Shown here: in pieces, positions 1 through 8,161 of the stretch | Layout: each line of letters starts with the position of its first letter | Position numbering within the stretch: the stretch's first letter is position 1 | Origin: Psychrobacillus sp042944905 | GTDB taxonomy: Bacteria; Bacillota; Bacilli; Bacillales_A; Planococcaceae | Assembly (NCBI RefSeq): GCF_042944905.1 | Contig: NZ_CP168496.1 | Location: 682,001 to 746,000 of the forward strand | Length of the DNA stretch: 64,000 bases | Direction of reading: 5' to 3' | Notes under the pieces: generated by a model | What the model saw: the letters and a program-made list of their open reading frames with translations, nothing else | The model's database searches: none | What the model was told of the DNA's origin: nothing | Position numbers and translations under genes: made by a program

Positions 1-425
1 CTTCCGATCACGGTGGTAATAACCTACGTAAAGAAATTATTCAACAGCTAGAAGAGCTTGGACTTTCCTATGAGGACTTCGGTCCAACTAATGACGATTC
101 AGTCGATTATCCAGACTATGCGATGCCGGTTGCAGAAGGTGTTGCTAGTGGAACTTTTGATCGTGGAATATTAATTTGTGGTACAGGTATTGGAATGTCA
201 ATTGCAGCAAATAAAGTAAAAGGTATTCGTTGTGCATTAGTACATGACGTGTTTTCTGCAAAAGCAACGAGATGTCATAATGATTCTAATGTCCTTGCGA
301 TGGGTGAACGAGTTATAGGTCCAGGACTTGCAAGAGAAATCGTTGCAACATGGCTTGGTCAAGATTTTGAAGGTGGACGCCATGAGCGGCGTGTTGAGAA
401 AATTACTGCATTAGAAAAAGCATAA
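1..425 (+). CDS. rpiB: Ribose-5-phosphate isomerase B (5' end outside window)
   Basis: Partial gene; the reading frame is already open at base 3 and ends at the TAA at 423-425. It begins with a DHGG motif and continues with the RpiB/LacAB hallmarks: the CGTGIG loop carrying the catalytic cysteine and, further on, the HND and VLAMGERV segments. The enzyme interconverts ribose-5-phosphate and ribulose-5-phosphate in the cytoplasmic pentose phosphate pathway. Only a few N-terminal residues should be missing, because family members are about 145-150 residues long. It sits 14 bp before ywlG, as in Bacillus subtilis, so the two are probably cotranscribed with glyA. Confidence 0.95.
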   Translation, partial: SDHGGNNLRKEIIQQLEELGLSYEDFGPTNDDSVDYPDYAMPVAEGVASGTFDRGILICGTGIGMSIAANKVKGIRCALVHDVFSAKATRCHNDSNVLAMGERVIGPGLAREIVATWLGQDFEGGRHERRVEKITALEKA

Positions 426-439
426 AGAGGTGATTTCGG

Positions 440-985
440 ATGGAAGCAAAACATTTGTGGAAACAACAAATAGAACAGCTTCTACTAGAAGTGGAGCAGC
501 AAGTGATTTTAAAAGAAAATGATTTATTTGTCATTGGTTGTTCTACTTCTGAAATTATCGGCGAGAGAATTGGTACTGCTGGTGGCATAGAAGTAGCGGA
601 AGTTTTATTTGAACCATTACAAGCATTTGCGAATCGACTTAAAGTACACTTAGCATTTCAAGGCTGTGAACATATAAATCGAGCAATTACAATGGAAAGA
701 AAAACGCAACTCTTCTATCGATTACCGGAAGTCTCTGTTATTCCAGTTGTTCGCGCAGGCGGTTCTATGTCTGCTTATGCGTACACTCAATTTCAAGACC
801 CTGTAGTTGTCGAGCATGTGCAAGCACAAGCCGGCATTGATATAGGACAAACCCTTATCGGTATGCAATTACAACCAGTTGCTGTACCGATTCGCGTGTC
901 CACAAAGCAAATTGGGGGAGCAGTCGTTACGATTGCGAAAACACGTCCGAAGCTAATTGGCGGAGAGCGTGCATTTTACGGATGA
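440..985 (+). CDS. ywlG: YwlG family protein (UPF0340 / TIGR01440)
   Basis: A 181-residue protein of the conserved Firmicutes UPF0340 family, whose biochemical function is unknown to me. The ATG at 440 follows AGAGGTGATTTCGG, a good ribosome binding site. Recognisable family features are the VIGCSTSEIIGERIGT stretch near residue 33, the HINRAI segment and the basic VVRAGGSMSAYAY region. It lies between rpiB and glyA, the same order as in B. subtilis, and its stop codon falls just before the glyA ribosome binding site, so translation of the two genes may be coupled. Role remains unassigned. Confidence 0.9.
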   Translation: MEAKHLWKQQIEQLLLEVEQQVILKENDLFVIGCSTSEIIGERIGTAGGIEVAEVLFEPLQAFANRLKVHLAFQGCEHINRAITMERKTQLFYRLPEVSVIPVVRAGGSMSAYAYTQFQDPVVVEHVQAQAGIDIGQTLIGMQLQPVAVPIRVSTKQIGGAVVTIAKTRPKLIGGERAFYG

Positions 986-1005
986 TATTGGAGGAGGAAC
1001 TAAAA

Positions 1006-2241
1006 GTGGAGAAAATTTTATCACAAGATCCAGCAGTATATGAAGCTATGCTGGCGGAGAAAAAGCGTCAACAAGCTAATATTGAGTTAATCGCGTCAGA
1101 AAATTTCGTATCCGAAGCAGTTATGGAAGCGCAAGGATCGGTACTTACAAATAAATATGCAGAAGGCTACCCAGGTAAACGCTACTATGGTGGTTGTGAG
1201 TATGTAGATATAGTGGAAAATATTGCTCGTGATCGTTTGAAAGAAATTTTTGGAGCAGAACATGCAAATGTACAGCCACATTCAGGTTCACAAGCAAATA
1301 TGGCGGTATATATGACTGCTTTACAACCTGGTGACACGATGTTAGGTATGAATTTGTCACATGGTGGACATTTAACGCATGGTTCTCCTGTAAACTTTAG
1401 TGGAATTCAATATAACTTCATTGATTATGGTGTAAGTAAAGAAGATGAAACAATCGATTATGAAAACATTCGTGCAATTGCATTAGAACATAAACCTAAA
1501 ATGATCGTTGCTGGAGCAAGTGCGTATTCACGTACAATTGACTTTGCTAAATTCCGTGAAATTGCAGATGAAGTAGGAGCATACTTATTTGTTGATATGG
1601 CGCATATTGCAGGTCTTGTTGCAGCAGGACTTCATCCAAACCCAGTACCACATGCTCATTTTGTTACTTCAACTACACATAAAACATTGCGCGGACCTCG
1701 TGGAGGATTAATCTTAACGACGGAAGAATTTGCTAAGAAAATTGATAAAACGATTTTCCCAGGAATTCAAGGCGGTCCACTAATGCATGTTATCGCTGCA
1801 AAAGCTGTAGCATTTGGTGAAGCACAACAACCGGAGTTTAAAGATTACCAAGCGCAAGTAATTGCAAATGCTAAAACACTAGCAGATAGTTTAACAGCAG
1901 AAGGTATTCGTATTGTATCTGGTGGGACGGACAATCACGTGATGTTATTGGATGTTTCAGCTTTGGGATTAACTGGTAAAGTAGCAGAACATGTCCTTGA
2001 TGAAGTTGGAATTACAGTAAATAAAAATACCATTCCTTTTGATACAGCAAGTCCATTTATCACATCTGGCGTTCGAATAGGTACACCAGCTGTGACAACG
2101 CGTGGATTTAAAGAGGAAGAAATGAAAGAAATCGCTTCTATCATTGCAAAACTATTGAAAAACCACGAAGATGAGGCAATCTTAAGAGAATCGAAAGATA
2201 AAGTTGCTGCATTAACTTCTAAGTTTCCTTTATATAGTTAA
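1006..2241 (+). CDS. glyA: Serine hydroxymethyltransferase
   Basis: A 411-residue PLP enzyme converting serine and tetrahydrofolate to glycine and methylene-tetrahydrofolate, the main one-carbon source. The PLP lysine lies in STTHKTLRGPRGG at residue 226, the number it has in Geobacillus SHMT; this supports the GTG start at 1006. That GTG lies 8 bases after a perfect GGAGGAGG at 990-997. An in-frame ATG at 982 would add eight residues but overlaps the ywlG stop and lacks a good binding site. Sequence is typical throughout (IELIASENFVS, HSGSQAN, VDMAHIAGL). Followed directly by a terminator. Confidence 0.97.
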   Translation: MEKILSQDPAVYEAMLAEKKRQQANIELIASENFVSEAVMEAQGSVLTNKYAEGYPGKRYYGGCEYVDIVENIARDRLKEIFGAEHANVQPHSGSQANMAVYMTALQPGDTMLGMNLSHGGHLTHGSPVNFSGIQYNFIDYGVSKEDETIDYENIRAIALEHKPKMIVAGASAYSRTIDFAKFREIADEVGAYLFVDMAHIAGLVAAGLHPNPVPHAHFVTSTTHKTLRGPRGGLILTTEEFAKKIDKTIFPGIQGGPLMHVIAAKAVAFGEAQQPEFKDYQAQVIANAKTLADSLTAEGIRIVSGGTDNHVMLLDVSALGLTGKVAEHVLDEVGITVNKNTIPFDTASPFITSGVRIGTPAVTTRGFKEEEMKEIASIIAKLLKNHEDEAILRESKDKVAALTSKFPLYS

Positions 2242-2259
2242 TAGTTTAATAGTTAAAAG

Positions 2260-2289
2260 CTACTTTTCGTTTTGAAAAGTAGTTTTTTT
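2260..2289 (+). terminator. Rho-independent terminator after glyA
   Basis: A perfect 9-bp stem CTACTTTTC / GAAAAGTAG with a 5-base loop is followed by seven T residues. It closes the rpiB-ywlG-glyA unit. Confidence 0.85.
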
Positions 2290-2398
2290 ATGCGCGTGTC
2301 CCAGAAGTGCCACAAATATTAGCCACCTGGATTTAGCGCTCTGGCATCCATTTTCCGTATGAAGGGGCGCTTGAGATAACTCCTTCGCTGCGCTTTTC

Positions 2399-2520
2399 AA
2401 TTAGTCTCGGGTGAGAAAGAATTGGTCTCGCTTTCTGATGAACTGGTCTCGGGTCTGGGGTAATTGGTCTCGCCTCTGAGTAAATTGGTCGCGGGTTCAA
2501 CACAATTGGTCTCGAAGTGC
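2399..2520 (+). repeat. 21-bp phased TTGGTCTCG array (array A1)
   Basis: Six copies of a core close to AATTGGTCTCG have their TCTCG element at 2405, 2426, 2447, 2468, 2489 (variant TCGCG) and 2510, so every step is exactly 21 bp. The 10-11 bases between cores vary. No ORF of interest covers it. It lies about 110 bp downstream of the glyA terminator. The same core and spacing recur at 12981-13526, 14703-14790 and 16920-17067. Confidence 0.9.
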
Positions 2521-2873
2521 CATTAAATGCAAAAAAAATGAGCCGGTTGAGTGGCTCTTGATTTCTAAATAGACATCTTGGGTAATGAAAAAAAGTAATT
2601 CTAATGAATCTGTTAATAAATAGTCGCTCCTGTGCAAGGTCGTCGCAAAAAAAAATCGACTGCGGTTGCTTGTTTTATAGAAGATTCTCTCTTCTTGCGA
2701 ATTGTAGTTATCATTTTTGGGCAATATAATGGTAATTGAAATTTAATTAAAAAATATTTGAGAAAAGTTTGTTGTTTAATTGGTCAAGATTTTTATTTTT
2801 ACAAACTGATGACGCCAAAGAAATAGACGCAATAGTAAGAACGGAGGATTGCTAGTATATCACCCGCGATTTT
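2521..2873. other. Intergenic stretch with no recognised gene
   Basis: AT-rich DNA between array A1 and the upp promoter. A 75-codon - strand reading frame at 2497-2724 has no ribosome binding site and no family resemblance, so I do not call it. No RNA gene or clear hairpin with a T-run was seen. Confidence 0.5.
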
Positions 2874-2882
2874 TGGTATAAT
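2874..2882 (+). promoter_or_regulatory. Candidate extended -10 promoter for upp
   Basis: TGG-TATAAT (TATAAT at 2877-2882) matches an extended -10 element 40 bp before the upp start. No good -35 hexamer sits 17 bp upstream, which is common for extended -10 promoters. Confidence 0.5.
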
Positions 2883-2921
2883 TAGTAGAATTGCAACTAA
2901 AACGAGAAGGAGATATGCCAT

Positions 2922-3551
2922 ATGACAAAAGTATTTGTATTTGATCATCCACTTATTCAACATAAACTTACATATATCCGTGATGTAAATACAGGAACAA
3001 AAGAATTTCGTGAACTTGTAGACGAGGTAGCTACATTAATGGCTTTTGAGATTACACGTGACTTACCATTAGAAGAAACAGAGGTAGAAACGCCAGTCCA
3101 AAAAACCAAATCAAAAGTGTTGGCAGGTAAAAAGTTAGGGATTGTGCCTATATTACGTGCTGGTATTGGAATGATTGATGGGATATTAAAACTTATTCCA
3201 GCTGCAAAAGTAGGGCATATCGGTCTTTACCGTGATCCAGAAACACTACAGCCAGTTGAATATTACGTAAAACTTCCTGCGGATGTAGCAGATCGTGATT
3301 TTATCTTAGTTGACCCAATGCTTGCAACAGGGGGTTCTGCAATTGAAGCAGTGAACTCATTGAAAAAACGAGGTGCAATACATATTAAGTTTATGTGTTT
3401 AATCGCGGCTCCTGAAGGTGTGGAAGCATTGCAAAAAGCGCACCCTGATGTGGATATCTATATAGCAGCATTAGATGAAAAACTGAACGACCATGGCTAT
3501 ATCGTTCCAGGTTTGGGAGATGCAGGGGATCGCTTGTTTGGAACAAAGTAA
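2922..3551 (+). CDS. upp: Uracil phosphoribosyltransferase
   Basis: A 209-residue enzyme making UMP from uracil and PRPP in pyrimidine salvage. The PRPP-binding loop DPMLATGGS starts near residue 131, and the C-terminal YIVPGLGDAGDR uracil-binding segment is present. Length and ends match Bacillus Upp. The ATG at 2922 follows GAAGGAGATATGCCAT. As in B. subtilis it sits directly upstream of the ATP synthase operon, but a strong promoter lies between the two, so atp transcription need not depend on upp. Confidence 0.97.
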   Translation: MTKVFVFDHPLIQHKLTYIRDVNTGTKEFRELVDEVATLMAFEITRDLPLEETEVETPVQKTKSKVLAGKKLGIVPILRAGIGMIDGILKLIPAAKVGHIGLYRDPETLQPVEYYVKLPADVADRDFILVDPMLATGGSAIEAVNSLKKRGAIHIKFMCLIAAPEGVEALQKAHPDVDIYIAALDEKLNDHGYIVPGLGDAGDRLFGTK

Positions 3552-3632
3552 AAAAGTGAATATTTTCCTGCTCTAAATTTGTCGATAAGATGTCAAATAG
3601 ACGGTATTTGTGAAGAATTTCACTACTTCTAA

Positions 3633-3661
3633 TTGACATCATTTTGCCCCTATTGTATGCT
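3633..3661 (+). promoter_or_regulatory. Sigma-A promoter of the atp operon
   Basis: TTGACA at 3633-3638 and TATGCT at 3656-3661 are separated by exactly 17 bp. This near-consensus vegetative promoter lies 110 bp upstream of the atpZ remnant and is well placed to drive the ATP synthase operon. Confidence 0.75.
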
Positions 3662-3770
3662 TACAAAGGATATAAAATGATAGGGGTTTCATGTTTGAAA
3701 TACTTGTCGTATCAACTTCCTACTAGATTCACAGTTTTTACTTTAAAAGAAAAAACGTGAGTATCCTTTT

Positions 3771-3991
3771 ATGCGTCCCAATAGACGCCCGTTACAAGGG
3801 ATAGCAATGTATTTTTGCGAATCTCTCACAGCTTGTCGGTTCTATCTTAATAGATATATTCACAGGAATGTGGATAGATAATATCTATTAGAACCACTCC
3901 ATTATTTTTAGTAATAAGTTTGCTCGCAGGCCTTATGGTCGGTGTGTTTGCCATTATTACTACCATTCGAAAATATGATTCAGGAGACTAA
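3771..3991 (+). pseudogene. atpZ: atpZ remnant with two frameshifts
   Basis: Between the atp promoter and atpI, joining three reading frames gives a complete AtpZ/AtpQ-like protein: MRPNRRPLQGIAMYF from 3771, then ANLSQLVGSILIDIFTGMW from 3817, then RTTPLFLVISLLAG from 3890, ending in IRKYDSGD and TAA at 3989-3991. The first +1 shift is in a T5 run (3812-3816) where T4 would keep frame; the second is at about 3889, just where a TAG would otherwise stop. AtpZ is a small two-helix membrane protein that, with AtpI, has been linked to Mg2+ handling in Bacillus. Real decay, two assembly errors in short runs, or recoding are all possible. Confidence 0.7.
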
Positions 3992-3997
3992 AGACTA

Positions 3998-4372
3998 ATG
4001 CATGAATTGCAACGTATCTTTACGAAGCAGAAAAAGTACATATTTTTTTTGCTCGCAGTATGTGTGCTAGGTTGGGGATTCACCCCATATTCGACAATAT
4101 TTGCAGGCTTAGCGCTAGGTTCTTTATTTGGTCTGTATAATTTCTGGATTCTAGTACGTAGAATGGAGAAATTTGATCGTGTGTTAACAGATGGAAAAGG
4201 ACGAGCTGGTCTCGGGACAACTTTCCGCTTCGCATCAGGAGTGGCTGCTGTAGCGATAGCTCTAGCATTACCAAATTATATTCATCTAATAAGCACAGTT
4301 ATTGGATTAATGATACCCTATGTTCTACTAATAGTAGAACGAATTATGTATTACACAAAACACCAACTATGA
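3998..4372 (+). CDS. atpI: ATP synthase accessory protein AtpI
   Basis: A 124-residue membrane protein with four predicted hydrophobic segments (for example FFLLAVCVLGWGF, YSTIFAGLALGSLFGLYNFW and VIGLMIPYVLLIV). Position, length and the GLYNFWILVRRM segment after the second helix match Bacillus AtpI, thought to assist c-ring assembly and possibly cation handling. It begins 6 bp after the stop of the atpZ remnant and lies 26 bp before atpB. The ATG at 3998 follows CAGGAGACTAAAGACTA, a reasonable binding site lying inside the atpZ tail, so translation may originally have been coupled to atpZ. Confidence 0.85.
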   Translation: MHELQRIFTKQKKYIFFLLAVCVLGWGFTPYSTIFAGLALGSLFGLYNFWILVRRMEKFDRVLTDGKGRAGLGTTFRFASGVAAVAIALALPNYIHLISTVIGLMIPYVLLIVERIMYYTKHQL

Positions 4373-4398
4373 GAACGTGAAAGAGAGGTGAAAGAATC

Positions 4399-5112
4399 GT
4401 GGAACATGCAAATCCAACGTTCGAGTTTTTAGGGATGTATGGTAACTGGTCAAATATATTAATGCTTGCCGTTACTACACTAATCGTATTTTTGATCGCT
4501 TTTATTGCGACAAGAAACTTGAAACTGAAACCAACTGGTATGCAGAACTTCATGGAGTGGATTATGGACTTCGTGAAAGGCATTATTAAAAGTAACTTTG
4601 ATTGGAAAACAGGCGGACAATTCCATGTTCTTGGAATTACATTGATCATGTTTATTGCAGTAGCAAACGTATTAGGTCTTCCATTCTCCATTAAGTATGA
4701 TGGAGTACTTTGGTGGAAATCACCAACTGCAGATCCGACAGTAGCAATGACGCTATCAGTAATGATTATCCTTTTAACGCACTATTACGGAATCAAAATG
4801 AAAGGTTTCAAACAATACAATGTAGATACGTATTTAAAACCACTACCATTTTTATTTCCATTGAAGATTATTGAAGAATTCGCAAATACGTTGACACTCG
4901 GTCTTCGTCTTTACGGTAACATTTATGCAGGGGAAGTTCTACTAGGACTACTTGCAGGTTTAGCAGTATCAGGTCCATTAGGCTTTTTTGGAGCAATTAT
5001 TCCAGCAATGGCATGGCAAGGTTTCTCGCTATTTATCGGCGGAATCCAAGCGTTCATTTTCGTTATGTTAACAATGGTTTATATGTCACACAAAGTGTCG
5101 ACAGACCATTAA
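4399..5112 (+). CDS. atpB: ATP synthase F0 subunit a
   Basis: A 237-residue polytopic membrane subunit forming the proton half-channels against the c ring. The essential stator arginine is in LGLRLYGNIYAGE at about residue 170. The GTG start at 4399 follows AGAGGTGAAAGAATC. The C-terminal helix pair ends in AFIFVMLTMVYMSHK, typical of Bacillus. First of the eight ATP synthase structural genes here; F0 genes precede F1 genes in the usual order. Confidence 0.97.
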   Translation: MEHANPTFEFLGMYGNWSNILMLAVTTLIVFLIAFIATRNLKLKPTGMQNFMEWIMDFVKGIIKSNFDWKTGGQFHVLGITLIMFIAVANVLGLPFSIKYDGVLWWKSPTADPTVAMTLSVMIILLTHYYGIKMKGFKQYNVDTYLKPLPFLFPLKIIEEFANTLTLGLRLYGNIYAGEVLLGLLAGLAVSGPLGFFGAIIPAMAWQGFSLFIGGIQAFIFVMLTMVYMSHKVSTDH

Positions 5113-5180
5113 TATAACTGCTTAAATTCTTAAGCAGAAATAAATAAAAACAAACAACATTCCAAGGAGGAAATTACACA

Positions 5181-5405
5181 ATGGTAGGTTCAGTTGGTCT
5201 TTTAGCAGCAGCTATAGCAATCGGTTTAGGCGCACTTGGTGCAGGTATTGGTAACGGTTTAATCGTTTCAAAAACAGTAGAAGGTATCGCTCGTCAACCA
5301 GAAGCACGTGGAGCTTTACAAACAGTTATGTTCATCGGGGTAGCATTAGTTGAGGCGATTCCAATTATCGCAGCAGTTATCGCTTTCATCGTATTAAACA
5401 AATAA
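5181..5405 (+). CDS. atpE: ATP synthase F0 subunit c
   Basis: A 74-residue hairpin of two transmembrane helices forming the rotor ring. The first helix has the glycine-rich GLGALGAGIGNGL motif, the polar loop has ARQPEA (R38, Q39, P40), and the proton-binding carboxylate is Glu58 in GVALVEAIPII. No sodium-type signature was noted. AAGGAGGAAATTACACA precedes the ATG. A GC-rich hairpin follows directly, probably stabilising this highly expressed segment of the mRNA. Confidence 0.97.
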   Translation: MVGSVGLLAAAIAIGLGALGAGIGNGLIVSKTVEGIARQPEARGALQTVMFIGVALVEAIPIIAAVIAFIVLNK

Positions 5406-5411
5406 TAACTT

Positions 5412-5435
5412 AATGGCGGGTTTCTATCCGCCATT
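5412..5435 (+). other. Stem-loop between atpE and atpF
   Basis: AATGGCGG / CCGCCATT forms a perfect 8-bp stem with an 8-base loop, not followed by a T-run, so it is unlikely to be a full terminator. Placed immediately after atpE in a 118-bp gap, it may protect the 3' end of the upstream transcript or mark a processing site; subunit c is needed in about ten times the amount of subunit a. Confidence 0.6.
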
Positions 5436-5523
5436 CTCTTTATGAATAAGAAAAAAATGCATACTAACTTACATTATATAGAAGCAAGATCTCTTAATAG
5501 CGTTTGAAAGGAGTGAAACAATC

Positions 5524-6048
5524 GTGTCTTTTGATTACCTTGTACTTGGTGCGAGTGCCCATGATGGGTTAAATCTTTGGGATATATTAGCTACATTATT
5601 CTTCTTTGTTCTACTTTTATTTCTATTAAAGAAAGTAGCATGGGGTCCACTGATGGGTATTATGATTCAACGTGAAGAGTTAATTGCAAGCGAAATCGAA
5701 GCAGCTGAAAATAGCCGCCAAGAATCAGTGCGTTTACTTGAAGAACAACGTGACTTATTAAAAGAAGCACGTACGGAAGCATTAGCGATTGTAGAAAATG
5801 CGAAGAAGCAAGGCGATGCATCTCGTGAAGAAATTATGACGACTGCTCGTTCTGAAGCTGTGCGTTTGAAAGAATCTGCTATCCGTGAAATCGATACAGA
5901 AAAAGAAAGAGCGATTGCAGCAGTACGTGAAGAAGTCGTTTCACTTTCAGTACTTGCAGCGTCCAAAGTTCTTGAAAAAGAAGTTTCGGAAGAAGATAAT
6001 CGTGCGCTAATCGAGGCAACGATTGCGAAGGCAGGCGAAGTTAATTGA
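5524..6048 (+). CDS. atpF: ATP synthase F0 subunit b
   Basis: A 174-residue peripheral stalk subunit. One N-terminal transmembrane helix (around ILATLFFFVLLLFLLKKVAWGP) is followed by a long, highly charged alpha-helix (about residues 50-150) that dimerises and reaches the F1 head. GTG start at 5524 behind GAAAGGAGTGAAACAATC. The gene ends by overlapping the TTG start of atpH in the sequence TTGA, which implies translational coupling. Confidence 0.95.
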   Translation: MSFDYLVLGASAHDGLNLWDILATLFFFVLLLFLLKKVAWGPLMGIMIQREELIASEIEAAENSRQESVRLLEEQRDLLKEARTEALAIVENAKKQGDASREEIMTTARSEAVRLKESAIREIDTEKERAIAAVREEVVSLSVLAASKVLEKEVSEEDNRALIEATIAKAGEVN

Positions 6049-6581
6049 GCAATTCAACTGCCGCAAAGCGTTACGCAATCGCATTATTCGAACTAGCACA
6101 ACAAAAAAATGAGCTTCGTTCTGTTGAAGAAGATTTACGTGAGCTTAAAATTGTCTGGAATACAAATAAAGAATTGAATACACTATTCACTTCACCTAAG
6201 TTATCTCTAGACAAGAAAAAAGAGCTTATTCGACAAATCTTTACAACTGCTAATCCAATTGTGATTAATACACTTCTAGTGCTTATTGACAAAAAACGAT
6301 TAGGCGAAGTGGGCAATATTATTAATGAGTTTATGACGCTTTCAAATGAAGCACAAGGTGTTGCAGATGCGAAAGTATATTCAACTCGTGCATTAACAGA
6401 AGAAGAACGTACGAACATTTCAATTGCATTTGCAAAAAATGTTGGTAAACAATCTTTACGTATAGAAAACATTGTAGATCCATCAATTATTGGTGGGATA
6501 CGTGTTCAAATCGGAAACCGCATTTACGATAGCAGTCTAATCACTAAATTAGATCGTTTAAAACGTAACTTGATCGGTTAA
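6045..6581 (+). CDS. atpH: ATP synthase F1 subunit delta
   Basis: A 178-residue subunit that ties the peripheral stalk to the top of F1. The N-terminal helical domain begins AKRYAIALFELAQ, and the C-terminal part holds the family motif DPSIIGGIRVQIGNRIYDSS. It starts with TTG, overlapping the last codon of atpF by 4 bases, so it should be translated by coupling rather than from its own strong binding site. Confidence 0.95.
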   Translation: MSNSTAAKRYAIALFELAQQKNELRSVEEDLRELKIVWNTNKELNTLFTSPKLSLDKKKELIRQIFTTANPIVINTLLVLIDKKRLGEVGNIINEFMTLSNEAQGVADAKVYSTRALTEEERTNISIAFAKNVGKQSLRIENIVDPSIIGGIRVQIGNRIYDSSLITKLDRLKRNLIG

Positions 6582-6608
6582 TATTATGAATTTAGAGAGG
6601 TGACATAC

Positions 6609-8117
6609 ATGAGCATCAAAGCTGAAGAAATCAGTGTCTTGATTAAACAGCAGATTGAGAATTATGAATCTGAGATGAAAGTTAGCGACGTTGGTACAGT
6701 TATCAAAATAGGTGACGGTATCGCTCTTGCTCATGGCCTCGACAACGTCATGGCCGGAGAACTCTTAGAATTCTCAACTGGTGTTATGGGAATGGCACAA
6801 AACCTAGAAGCTAATAACGTAGGTATCGTTATTTTAGGACCATACTCAGACATTAAAGAAGGCGATGAAGTACGTCGAACTGGCCGTATTATGGAAGTTC
6901 CTGTAGGTAAAGAATTGATTGGCCGCGTAGTTAATCCACTAGGTCAACCAGTTGATGGACTAGGTCCTATCGCAACTACAAAAACTCGTCCAATTGAAAG
7001 TCCTGCACAAGGGGTTATGGCACGTAAATCGGTTCATGAACCACTTCAAACAGGTATTAAAGCAATTGACGCACTTGTACCAATCGGACGTGGACAACGT
7101 GAGTTAATCATCGGTGACCGTCAAACAGGTAAAACATCTGTAGCGATTGATACAATCCTTAACCAAGCAGACCAAAATATGATTTGTATCTATGTTGCAA
7201 TCGGTCAAAAAGAATCGACTGTACGTAACGTTGTAGAAACACTTCGTAAAAAAGGTGCATTAGATTACACAATCGTTGTAACTGCATCTGCATCTCAACC
7301 AGCTCCATTATTATACTTAGCTCCTTATGCTGGTGTAACAATGGCGGAAGAGTTTATGTTCGATGGCAAGCATGTTCTAATTGTTTATGATGATTTATCA
7401 AAACAAGCAGCTGCTTACCGTGAGCTTTCTTTACTTCTTAAACGTCCTCCAGGTCGTGAAGCTTATCCAGGGGATGTATTCTACTTACACAGTCGCCTTC
7501 TTGAACGCGCTGCGAAGTTAAATGAAACACTTGGTGCAGGTTCAATCACTGCATTACCGTTCGTTGAAACACAAGCGGGAGATATCTCTGCTTATATTCC
7601 AACAAACGTAATTTCTATTACAGATGGTCAAATCTTCTTACAATCTGATCTATTCTTCTCAGGCGTACGTCCAGCAATCAACGCTGGTTTATCGGTATCC
7701 CGTGTAGGTGGTTCAGCACAAATTAAAGCAATGAAAAAAGTTGCGGGTACGCTTCGTCTAGACTTAGCTGCATTCCGTGAACTGGAAGCATTCTCTCAAT
7801 TTGGATCAGATCTTGACGCTGCTACTCAAGCAAAACTTAACCGTGGTGTACGTACAGTAGAAGTATTAAAACAAGACTTGAATAATCCTATTAAGGTAGA
7901 AAAACAAGTTATTATTTTATACGCACTTACTCGTGGCCATTTAGATGATATTCCGGTAAAAGATGTTACTCGCTTCGAAGCTGAGCTTCATAGCTGGTTA
8001 GATTCAAACCACACAAACGTTTTAGATCATATTCGCACAACAAAAGATCTTCCTTCAGATGAAGACTTAACAAATGCAATTGCTGCATTCAAAAAGACTT
8101 TCGCTAAATCCGAATAA
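6609..8117 (+). CDS. atpA: ATP synthase F1 subunit alpha
   Basis: A 502-residue non-catalytic nucleotide-binding subunit of the F1 hexamer. The Walker A sequence GDRQTGKT occupies residues 169-176, the standard position. The ATG at 6609, behind GAGAGGTGAC, gives the MSIKAEEIS start and 502 residues found in Bacillus; a GTG at 6600 would place the start codon inside the ribosome binding site and is rejected. The PAINAGLSVSRVGGSAQ signature is intact. Confidence 0.97.
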   Translation: MSIKAEEISVLIKQQIENYESEMKVSDVGTVIKIGDGIALAHGLDNVMAGELLEFSTGVMGMAQNLEANNVGIVILGPYSDIKEGDEVRRTGRIMEVPVGKELIGRVVNPLGQPVDGLGPIATTKTRPIESPAQGVMARKSVHEPLQTGIKAIDALVPIGRGQRELIIGDRQTGKTSVAIDTILNQADQNMICIYVAIGQKESTVRNVVETLRKKGALDYTIVVTASASQPAPLLYLAPYAGVTMAEEFMFDGKHVLIVYDDLSKQAAAYRELSLLLKRPPGREAYPGDVFYLHSRLLERAAKLNETLGAGSITALPFVETQAGDISAYIPTNVISITDGQIFLQSDLFFSGVRPAINAGLSVSRVGGSAQIKAMKKVAGTLRLDLAAFRELEAFSQFGSDLDAATQAKLNRGVRTVEVLKQDLNNPIKVEKQVIILYALTRGHLDDIPVKDVTRFEAELHSWLDSNHTNVLDHIRTTKDLPSDEDLTNAIAAFKKTFAKSE

Positions 8118-8161
8118 TTCTTTTGTCTAAGTGAAAAAAACAATAAGGTGGTGAAATACCA

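Noticed and set aside
2497..2724. 75-codon - strand ORF between glyA and upp
   Set aside because: No binding site, starts in repeat array A1, composition unlike the genome's proteins.
6600..6608. GTG at 6600 as start of atpA
   Set aside because: It lies inside the ribosome binding site; the ATG at 6609 gives the family's standard 502 residues.
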